A program made the position numbers and the translations under genes. A stretch of 64,000 nt of DNA from Pelecanus crispus (taxonomy: Eukaryota; Chordata; Aves; Pelecaniformes; Pelecanidae), in assembly GCF_030463565.1 (NCBI RefSeq), contig NC_134659.1:9308511-9372510 (forward strand), given 5' to 3'. Positions 1 to 64,000 of this stretch are shown in pieces. Positions within the stretch are counted from its first letter, which is position 1, and each line of letters begins with the position of its first letter. The notes beneath the pieces were generated by a model that was not told the DNA's origin, ran no database searches, and saw nothing but the letters and a program-made list of their open reading frames with translations.

Positions 1-3000
1 CCATGAGGTAGCTAAACCAGATCAACACCCGAGAAACGCTCTCCTGCATGGGAAATACCAACCCACACAGATACTAAGACGCACACACACACACATACAC
101 ACACACACACAGAGCTATGGGATCACAGTCACCCCTCGCTTCAAAGACCCCCCTCTCTCCGGATGCTTGCTGCTGTGCCACAGTACCAGCTCCCTCCACC
201 TGCAGGCTGCGAAAGCCTTGAAGCCCCCTCAATGTGCTACCGGACAGCAGTGAGGTGGATGCTCAGCATCATCCAGGATTGGTCAGTCAGCCCTGGGCAA
301 TTAAGCAGGCACTTGGAGCCTACACACAGGAAGAAACTGGTGGCGAAAGGCAAGGCAGGTCTGACCCCAAGCCGCCCAAGAGCAGGTCCCTTCACCGACT
401 TCAGCAGGGAGCAGTGAGAGGTTTCAGGGCAGGCACTGGCAGATCTTGGTGCAGACACCGATGCACATAGTGCACCTGGCTACAGACAGTTAAACACACA
501 CACACACCCCCCCCTCTGGCCAAACAAAGGTTAAACTGGCTGAGGAATGAGCAGGGAAACCCTCTCCAAGACAGGCTTGGAAGGTAACACCTCCTCCAGC
601 CCCCTACATCTGTTCCTTACTCTGGTGGGTGCCCCGTGCATTTTTGTTTGCCCCCTCCAGTTCCGCAGGGCGCACAGCCCAGAGCTGCTGCTACTGGCAG
701 CACTTCTCCACCAGCAGCAGGAGGGCTCCTTGCCTTGACACAGCTGCCAGTCCTGGGCTGTGCAGGGCTTGGACAGGATCACAAGGGACTGGGTCGCTGT
801 CCTGGGCAGGGTCGCACCCACACATGCCATCATGCCCTCCACTGAGGCAAGTCAGCAGGATGGGGTTTTTTCCCCTCAAAAAGCAAAACCACCCCATCAA
901 ATCAACAGAGATGCTCCTGCCTTTCAAGATGTGGAGGAATTCCCATGCTCCACTTGGAATGGTTTTAACGAGGGCTGGTGGCAAATGACCTGGGGCTGGT
1001 ATGTGGGACACCATGGTTGGACAAAGCAGAGGGAAAATGGTCTGTGCTTTATGGGGCGGGTCCTGGAGCCCCTGGCCTCTGAGATCCCAGTTCAGTGCTG
1101 GTGGGATCACAAGGAGAAATCCTTAAATTTGAGTTCAAGGCTGCTGCTTCTCTGACAAAGGGGAAGTGAGAGCATGTGAGGCAAGAGCAGCACTCCTGGG
1201 GTCTCCTTGGCCATCCCACAACAGGCCCCGCCTGGCCCAGGACAGGATGGAGCAGGGAATGGTCCAGTGAGCCACGGGAGAGATGGAGGAAAGCTCCAGT
1301 GTGAGACCAGGGCCTTGCCAGCCCCTTGCACAGGAGAGTGAGCAGGGAGCCTGAAGAAGCTGTGTCCTTGGGGACACACTCTTGGACAGAGCCCCCAGCC
1401 TTTGACGGACACTGGATTGTGCAAGATCATCCACTGCAGGATTGTCCTTCAAGCGTGGGGTGAATCAGGGGACTTGTGCAAGACCAACGTGTGCAACCCC
1501 TTCCTCACTCCACTCCTGGCACAGCCGACTCCATCCTGGCCCGAACTCTGGCTGCTCCGTGCCTTGCTGGGCCCCCTCTGGCTTCTGGATCCACAGGGGC
1601 TGATGGCCCAAACCTGAGCTAGCCCCCTCCCTGGTAGAAGGCTGAGAGCAGAGCCTGGGGGAAGGAGTTACAGCTTCCAGCACCAAGTGATGGCAAAACA
1701 AGATGGGTCACAGGGTGACAATCCAGCCTTGGTTCTTTGCCCTGTAACCTCTGTTCTTGCTTTGTTTCTCCATCTCAAGGGCATTAATGTGCTGCAGGAA
1801 CCCACCACAAAACCCCTGCTGAGGGCCAAGGTATCAAGAGCAGGGCTAAGCAGGCCTTCCCTTCCCCACTGCAGAGCAGGGTGGGCACATGGGGAAAAGC
1901 CCAAGAGCCGTGGGTCAGCTGAGTTTACGACTGTGGTTTGGAGAACATCGAAGAGAACTGCAGAGGGTTTGTCTGAAAGTTGCCTGATGGAGATCTTTCC
2001 AGGCTTGCCTTGCCTCCACAGCTGGGATATGGCAAAGGAGCTCAGAGGTGCACACCTCCAGTCGCTGGGGACAGGTAGACAGAGGATGGGGAATGATATA
2101 ACCACCTGGAAATCATTCTGCAGACCCCACACAGCAGAGAGGCTGTCCCACGAGTAATGTCTCCGAAGAAGCAGCCCCTCTATGCTGTGGTTCTGGCCAG
2201 CAGATGCCAAATGTCCTCATGGCTGTGGAGTGGAGAAAGACTCCTGCAGGAACCAGCCCCGGAGCCAACAGGGACAGAAGAAGCACATCATGGGGGAGGC
2301 CATGTGAGCCCATGGTGGCAGGAGGGAATTGGGTGTCTCTGAAAAGGAGCCAAGAAGTGCTGACCCCCAGAAGTCCCGGCAGGTGTTGCAGCAGGGTGGG
2401 TGAGAAGAGATGAAACATTTCCTGGTCACTGGAAAACCATCAAGAAACCTCAGTAGGAGGGAAGGTGGAGCTGACAGTGCCCCACAGAGCTGCCTCCTCA
2501 CAGGAGCTGGCAGTGCTCAAAGTACCAGATGGGACATCATCCACCCCGCTGGGTCAGGCACAAAGACCTTCACCCTCCTGTCATGTCTTCCAGTCTTTCT
2601 GCAGTTCCTAGTTCGACCCCGTAGGTAACCTCCTCCCGCTCCAGAGCTTCACTGTCAAGTCACTGAGGAACAAAGGTGAGAGGGACAGCGTGACCCAGGG
2701 GTTCCTGCAGGAGCCCCGCAGACACACTGCAGAAAGGCACTGCAAGGAGAAATGCTGCCCACCCCCAGCCTGTGGCAGCATGCAGCCCACAAGACTTCCA
2801 GGGTCTTTTCTCTTGGCAGGAGGTTGCCCAATCTGTTTTGGGGAGCAGGCAGGCCCAATGGGGCTCAGCCTCCAGCTCACCCCACTGGCAGTAACTGGGG
2901 ACAAAGGGAAATGGTGATCTCCAGGGCTGACCCTGACAACAGGACTCCTGCACCCCTTGAATGAGCTCTAACTAGGTCAAAGCAGTGACACTGCAGGGAG

Positions 3001-3408
3001 CTGCTGTGCTTGGTCTCCCCAGGGCATGGGCTGCTTCAGGGGTGGCTGCTGACTCCCACCCCACCATCCATGCAAGCCACAGCTTCCACAGAGCTGCCAC
3101 AGCAGATGTGGGCACTCAGCAAGGGAAAAAAAAAGCAGCAAACAAAACAACGTGGGCGTATGGCTGGGACAAAAGGGACAAGTAAATTCTACCAGAGATT
3201 TATAAAGTGGGGAAAAAACGCAAAATAGTTTCATACCGTGAAGAAGCAGCTCAGACCAGAGAGAAAGAAAGAAAAAGACAGAGAGAAGCAAAAGCAAGCA
3301 ACAGAGAGAAAGACAGAGGGAGAAAGAGGTGGAGAGAAAGAGAAAAGGAAAGTAAAGAAAAGACAGAAGAAGAGTGCATGAGCAAGACAGTTAGAAAGAG
3401 CAGGAGGG
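1..3408 (-). other. KIF21B: KIF21B 3' untranslated region (probable, runs off the left edge)
   Basis: No gene-like exon follows the KIF21B stop down to the window edge, and no AATAAA or ATTAAA was seen on the minus strand here. Human KIF21B has a long 3' UTR, so this stretch is most simply its 3' UTR or its start (inference). It holds CA repeats near 83-112 and 491-508 and a pyrimidine-rich block in the mRNA sense at 3240-3410. Confidence 0.6.
80..114. repeat. (CA)n microsatellite
   Basis: ACACAC repeats interrupted by a single ATAC, about 30 bp, probably within the KIF21B 3' UTR. Confidence 0.85.

Positions 3409-3412
<4 letters not shown>
3240..3412 (-). repeat. CT-rich polypyrimidine tract just after the KIF21B stop codon
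   Basis: On the plus strand this is about 170 bases of almost pure GAGA/AAAG. In the transcript it reads as UCUUUCUCUC-type runs beginning right after the stop. Such tracts can bind PTB-family proteins or form triplex DNA. The function here is unknown. Confidence 0.75.
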
Positions 3413-42099
<38,687 letters not shown>

Positions 42100-42210
42100 G
42101 GCCCCGCCGCGCGGGCACCGCGGCCGCCGCTGCCCGAGAGCGTCCGGGGGGGCGGGGCGGGGCGGGCCCAGGTGCCGGGGGCGGGGCGGGGGGCGGGGAC
42201 ACGGCCCCGC
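42100..42210 (-). promoter_or_regulatory. KIF21B: KIF21B core promoter / 5' UTR with GC boxes
   Basis: The region just upstream of the start codon carries several GGGCGG/GGCGGGG boxes (about 42149-42200), dense CpG and no obvious TATA box. This is the pattern of a CpG-island promoter driven by Sp/KLF factors. The transcription start itself cannot be placed from sequence alone. Confidence 0.65.
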
Positions 42211-42403
42211 GGCGGCCCCGCCGGCACGCGGACACGCGGACGCGAGACAGACACCGACAGACAGACAGACGGGCACGCACAGGCAGACACACACGGACAC
42301 GCAGAGCTGTCACGGCTGCCCCCCGCACCGCGGCCCCCGCTCACGCCCACACCCCTGCCTCACCCTCACACGCTCGACACAAACGCGCCCCCGCCTCACA
42401 CGC

Positions 42404-42713
42404 ACAGTGACACACACACACACAGTCTCACATACAGTCTCACACACACACTCTCACACGCACACTCACAGTGACACACACACAGTCCCACACACACTCT
42501 CACATACAGTCTCACGCTCTCAGTCTCACACACACACTCACACACACACACGCTCTCTCACACACACATACACTCACATTCTCACACACTCACTGACACA
42601 CACTCACTCTCTCTCACACACACACTCTCTCACACACACACACACACTCTCACCCTCACAGTCTCTGACACACACACACACACACTCTCACACACACACT
42701 CACTCACACTCTC
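42404..42713. repeat. CA/CTCACAC compound microsatellite upstream of KIF21B
   Basis: About 310 bp of CACACA and ACTCTCACAC-type units, with related ACAG/ACGC imperfect repeats extending down to about 42250. It begins roughly 300 bp upstream of the KIF21B start codon. On the gene strand it reads as TGTGTGAGAGTG. Confidence 0.9.
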
Positions 42714-42770
42714 GCCCGTCGGTCCCTGCTGCCCCCTGCCGGGCCAGCGGCCCCGCTCCCGCCTGCGCAC

Positions 42771-43063
42771 GGCTGTACCGGAGCTGTACCAGGGCTGTAC
42801 CGGGCTGTACCGGGGCTGTTCCAGGCTGTACCGGGGCTGTACCGGGCTGTACCGGGCTCTACCGGGCTGTACCGGGGCTGTTCCAGGCTGTACCGGGCTC
42901 TACTGGGCTGTTCCAGGCTGTACCGGGGCTGTGCAGGGCTGTACCGGGCTGTACCGGGGCTGTTCCAGGCTGTACCGGGGCTGTACCGGGCTGTACCGGG
43001 CTGTTCCAGGCTGTATCGGGGCTGTGCAGGGCTCTACCGGGCTGTACCGGGGCTGTGCAGGGC
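42771..43063. repeat. GGGCTGTACC minisatellite
   Basis: About 290 bp of degenerate 10-11-bp units with consensus GGGCTGTACC and variants GGGCTGTTCCA, GGGCTCTACC and GGGCTGTGCA. It lies 0.67-0.96 kb upstream of the KIF21B start codon. The array creates long meaningless open frames. Confidence 0.9.
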
Positions 43064-43208
43064 GTCCCCCTGCGGGGACAGCAGGAGAGCGCCCGGGGTC
43101 CTGCAGGGTGGGTTCTGTCCGTCCCCAGGAAGGAGCGGGGCCCTGGCAGACCCTGGCATGGAGGGACCCCGAGGGGCTGGGGGAGCCCGGGGAGGCCGTC
43201 AGCTCCCT

Positions 43209-43292
43209 ACCAGCCCACTGCATCCCAGTGCATCCCAGTGCATCCCAGTGCCAGCCCAGTGCAGTCTGCTGCTGCCCAGTGCATCCCGGTGT
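43209..43292. repeat. CATCCCAGTG short tandem array
   Basis: Three tandem CATCCCAGTG decamers with further degenerate copies (CAGCCCAGTG, CATCCCGGTG) in about 80 bp. It sits immediately beyond the larger minisatellite. Confidence 0.85.
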
Positions 43293-46200
43293 AGCTCTGG
43301 TCCAGACCTTCTTCCCCTATACCCGCCTCAGGACCACCCAGGTTCCACACAGGATCTCATTGCCTCAGGGCCTCCTGCCTGCCCTCTCTTGCCTGCCCTC
43401 CTGCCCTGTCCTGTCCCTGAGCCTCTGCCTGTCACCCAGCTCCTCTGTCCCCAGGTGCAAATGGGAGAGGCTCATAGCCAGCCCCAGTGGCTTGGGTACT
43501 GCTGTGGGGGGACACTGGAGCTCTCTCCCTGTTCCTGCCCATGAGTGGGCCACAAGGAGGGGGCATGATGTCCCTGTGACAGCCCACCCCTGCCACCCCC
43601 GGGTGGCCCCCAGCTCCCTGCTAGCAAACATGGGGACACTGCGGCGAGGGGTCAGCAAAGGCAGCTCAGCACCAGGAGCTGGGCAGTCTGTGAGAGACAA
43701 CTGCACCTAGACAAGGGTGCGGGTGCTGCTGGGTGTGCACACAGGTGGAGGCAGGGGTGCTGAGCACAGCCATCACCCCACACACTATCCCCAGCCACCC
43801 ACCACTGATGAGGCCACGTTATGCTTAGCACTGAGGAGGGAAACACCTCCTTTGAAAGGCATTAATGACAGCCCCGTGTGGCCCCCAGACCAAACCCTCC
43901 AGCCCCATGGTGCTGATAAAGGATGTTTCCAGCCTGCTCTGGGTGCGGTGACTTGCTTTGGGACAGGGGACAGAGACCGGGACCCTGCAGGTCCCTGCCC
44001 CTGCAAGCAGCAGTGCCTGGAGGAGGACAGAGGTGAACGACCACCTGCAGGGCTTTTCTTCCCACATGGTTAGCATCAAACACCTGCATGGCTTCACCTG
44101 GTCCCATCCGGGAGCTCTGCAGTGCAGGGGCATGACACCATTGAGCAGCAAGAGCCAGCGCAGGGCAATGGTGAGCTGGGTGCTCCTGCCAGAGCCACTG
44201 GAACTGGGAAGCTGGTGACCCTGTGGGTTGCCAAAGGCCATGGCGAGAGCCCATCCCAAGAGGCCAGGGGGTGAGCTGATGGCATGGCCATGACAGGACA
44301 GTGCGCCAGGTTTGGCACAGCTCTCCAGCATGCCCCATCCGTACCGTGTGGCTGTGGTGGCCAAGAAGCAAGCTGGGCACCATGCAGCAGAGGATGGTTC
44401 TCACAGGGTGATTGCCTCTACCCTATGAGCTGCTCTCAGGAGGCTAGCGAGGGGGACATGTCCAGGGCCCATCAGGGAGCAGGACTGGAGACAGGCAGGT
44501 ACTAAGGAGCTGAAGGAGTTCTGCCCTGGCTTCCCTATCAGCTGCCTTCCCATTGCTGGGGCTGATGCCAGACGGACGTGTCGCCCTGTGCTGGCAGCGC
44601 AGGCAGAGCCTGCCCAGGGACACAGGCAGCCTCTGGCTCAGCAGGAAAAAGCATCTCCCAGCCTGAAGCAGGTGTAGGACCTACAGGGGAGCCCCAGCTC
44701 TGCAGGTCGGTGTTGATGTCAGGGTGAACAGCAATGGAGTGTGAGGGGAAACTGAGGCACAGTGAGGCTTACTTTGAGGAGCCCAGGCTGTGTCCTGGGA
44801 GAGGTTGCCCATCTGCTCTGGGGCGGCCAAGACATGCCAGCACTGGTGGCTGACAGCTAAGTCAGAGCTGTGCCCAGCACGGAGCCCAGCACCTGCCCTC
44901 TGCTCTGGGGTCCGGATGCCTTCACCTCAACAGCACTGTCCCTTCACCCTGTCTGCTTGTGCTCCTCCTGAGGTTTCCAAGGTACCAGGGCCACAAGCCA
45001 TGTGTCCACGGGGCTCTGCACCCTGGGGCAGCTGGCTTGGCATCTGCTGGGATGGGTAAGTTCCAGGGCACCTCATGCTGGTGGGGCATGAGCAAGATAC
45101 AGCCTGTCTGTTGTCCTCCAAGGATGTGAGGAGCTGGTATTTTTCTTCCTTTGTCCTTGGGGGCCATGTTTGCAAGGACACCTGCATCGGGGGAGGACTT
45201 CCCACCCTGAGCTGCTGTTTTTTCTGAGGCTGGAGCCTTCCACACTGAAGCTCCAGGCAGAGAGGGGCAGTGACGTTGCCATGGTGTTGCTGGCCCTATC
45301 TTCCTACTCCCACCACCCTTGTGCCAGCTGTGTCACAAGCCAGATCTGTCCCCCAATTCAGCTAGAAATCAACACAAGAAAGACTCCCCAGATGCTAGTT
45401 TGGGGCAAATGAGCCCCTGTGAAGACCCAGACCCCAGGAGAGGGTGCAGAGGCACTGCCCCATCACTGCAGTATGTCCCCACCATAGTGTCACCCTTCGT
45501 CTTTGGAGTCCACGGTGAGCACCCACCTGTCTTGGAAAGTGGCATATGCAGTCCTGCATCTCACTAAAGGGACCAGAAAACCATCACCATTCACCTTGTA
45601 ACTAATGAAGCACATCATTGAAATCTGCCAGCAGAGAAGATGCCAGAGCCCCACTGGCAACCACCCTGTGCCGCTTCCTCTGGAGCAGGTGGATGTGTTT
45701 GTGAGTGTGTGTAAGGGGGTGTATGTCCTGTCCCAGGGCAGTGAAGCAGGAGCAAGGGACGCAGCGGCTGCCCCTACGCCATCCCTGCTGATTGCCTGCA
45801 TCCCCTCAGGGGAAAGCCGTGTGCGCTGCCGTGTCCCCTGCACAAGATGGGCTCTCTGGCACTCAGGCTGCAGCTGGAGCTCAGCAACAGCCATCTCCCT
45901 TTTATTAAGTTAACAAATAAATGCCCTGCTGGAGAGCAGGCAAGCTCTATTGATTCAGCACCTCCCCCGGGACCCATCAGTTTGCTGCTCTTTAATATAT
46001 ATCAGGCAAGGAAGAGCCCTGCGTTGCCCCATTCAGCTGGGCTGGGGGCCCTCTGGAGCAAGACCCCAGCAAAGAGGTGGCCTGGAGAGATGGGGCTGCC
46101 CGAGTGCTCAGCACCCAGACCCCACCTGGGGCACTGATGTCTGTAAAGTGAAACCCCTGGGCAGACCCATGCCTGGAGAGGAGCAACCTCAGCTGCTACT

Positions 46201-46955
46201 TGATACGAGGCAGCAGTGGACTGTGTGCAGGGAGCACTGGGCAGCAGTGGCATGGGCATGCAGCAGGCACTATGATCCCCGTGCTCTCCTGGACGTGGCA
46301 TCTCTGGCCTGTCCCCCACAGAGCAGTGGGGATGTCTGTGGGCTGGATGAGACCCTCCTGTGGGCCGGGCTGAGTCGTGGGTGCCCAAGGCTGAGAGCAG
46401 TGTTTGGAGATACCTGAAGTGACAGAAATTGTACCTCAGTGGTCAACTCTCTTCTTGGTTAGACCCAGGGCTGCTGCACTGACCTGGCCATGCTCTCACA
46501 CCTCTGCCCCAACCCCAGTTTCTTACCCAGCTGGGAGAGTCAGCCAAGAAGCACCCAGCCCTCACTCTGGCACAAAGGCTGTGCCTGCCTGCTGCCCCCC
46601 ACCCAAGGCAGATCTGCCCAAGCCACTTGTCCTCCTCCCACAGGACAGGCTTGGCTGCAAGCAGGAGGAATAGGCTTCCAGCAGAGATGCAAAGATGCTG
46701 GGTCCAGCTGCTGGGATACAAGGAGACCCCCAGAGCTTGGCACCCTCAAAATGGCTGGTTGAGGTATGAGCATTTGGCAGCAAGGACAGACCTCCCTCAG
46801 CATGGGGGTTAGAGGCTGCCACATGAATCACTGCCAGCTCTGGTTAAATGTGGTCTCACATTTGCAGCCCCCTCCCCAAGTTGGGCTAGGCAGTGAGTGC
46901 CTGTGGGCACACGCTGTGCAGGCAGGGTGGCAAAGGAAGGAGGGGACAGGGGGAT
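43293..46955. other. Intergenic spacer between CACNA1S 3' end and KIF21B upstream repeats
   Basis: About 3.7 kb with no coding exon recognised. It contains an AT-rich island at about 45895-46010 (TTTATTAAGTTAACAAATAA and TTTAATATATATCAGG). On the minus strand that island includes AATAAA at 45906-45901, so a longer CACNA1S 3' UTR is possible. Confidence 0.65.
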
Positions 46956-46980
46956 CCACAGAGTCACACAGCAGGAACAC

Positions 46981-46986
46981 TTTAAT
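46981..46986 (-). terminator. CACNA1S: Probable CACNA1S polyadenylation signal (ATTAAA)
   Basis: The minus strand has ATTAAA 207 bp beyond the stop codon, followed by GT-rich TGCTGTGTGACTCTGTGG. Human CACNA1S also has a short 3' UTR, so this is the likely main site. An AATAAA at 45906-45901 is a distal alternative. Confidence 0.6.
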
Positions 46987-47192
46987 GACCTGTCCAGCTC
47001 TTGCGAGGCTGCTGGCACAGCATTGTGCTGTCCTGCACCAGCATCCTGGAGACCTGGCCCAAAAATCCTCCTGCAGCTGGACAGAGCCCATCAGGACCCC
47101 AGGCAGAGAGGGGGAGCATTGTGGCACTGCGCCAGTAATGCCCTGCAAGCTCCTGAAGGGACTGTGCCCACCGGGCTGCATCGGCAGGCAGC

Positions 47193-63793
<16,601 letters not shown>

Positions 63794-64000
63794 CTGCCAG
63801 GGAAGAGCCAGAGAAGAGGAGTGAACATGCAAGGGTTAAGTCAGGGAGGAGACAGATGTGGAAGCCTAGAGGAAGGAATGCCAGAAGGATCACCAGTGAC
63901 CTCTGACACCTCAGAAAGAGCCAGAAGAAGGGATGGTGGTCAGACCTTATACCCTCTGGTCAATTGTTTGGTCCTGTCTTGCAATGGTGTGAAATGAGGG
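63794..64000 (-). other. CACNA1S: CACNA1S intron, cut by the window edge
   Basis: Sequence upstream of the IVS3 exon. No coding exon was seen, and repeats I-III and the start of IV lie beyond the edge. Confidence 0.75.

Noticed and set aside
42404-43292. CRISPR-like repeat-spacer pattern
   Set aside because: Units are contiguous degenerate tandem repeats without unique spacers, in vertebrate DNA.

Overview
The window is nuclear DNA from a vertebrate, almost certainly a bird. Two multi-exon genes with GT-AG introns lie on the minus strand. The spacer DNA is GC-rich, and the three interspersed repeat loci recognised are all CR1 LINE fragments, the typical avian retroposon. The KIF21B-CACNA1S neighbourhood corresponds to human 1q32. 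High GC and compact introns suggest an avian microchromosome (inference).

KIF21B (kinesin-4 family motor) runs right to left from its start codon at 42099 to its TGA stop at 3411-3409. All 35 coding exons could be placed. Their lengths total 4923 nt, every splice phase matches, and the product is about 1640 residues, close to the mammalian length of about 1637. The order is: motor domain (exons 1-8), neck and coiled coils (8-20), an acidic exon (13), a serine/arginine-rich linker (23-28), and a C-terminal WD40 propeller (29-35). Exon 1 sits in a CpG island with GC boxes, followed by a 14.65-kb first intron. The 3' UTR appears to run from 3408 past the left edge of the window, since no polyadenylation signal was seen.

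CACNA1S (Cav1.1, the skeletal-muscle L-type calcium channel) lies upstream of KIF21B in the same orientation. Only its 3' part is present: 16 exons from repeat-IV segment S3 (63793) to the stop at 47195-47193, or 655 residues. They hold the S4 voltage sensor, S5, the pore loop with the TGEAW selectivity glutamate, S6, the EF-hand and IQ regions, and the distal tail. An ATTAAA signal 207 bp past the stop probably ends the gene. The 5' part lies beyond the right edge.

The rest is intron, 3' UTR and intergenic DNA with CR1 fragments, microsatellites, and two minisatellites plus a CA-rich tract just upstream of KIF21B exon 1. No tRNA, rRNA, CRISPR, phage or bacterial feature was found. The long open frames of the GC-rich spacer look like composition artefacts. 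There is no sign of a wholly new system. The observations most worth following are: a 39-nt symmetric KIF21B microexon with a downstream TGCATG (RBFOX-type) motif, a tandem alternative acceptor in KIF21B, no recognisable counterpart of the alternatively spliced CACNA1S exon 29, repeat arrays at the KIF21B promoter, and an 18-bp palindromic homeodomain-like site in KIF21B intron 1.
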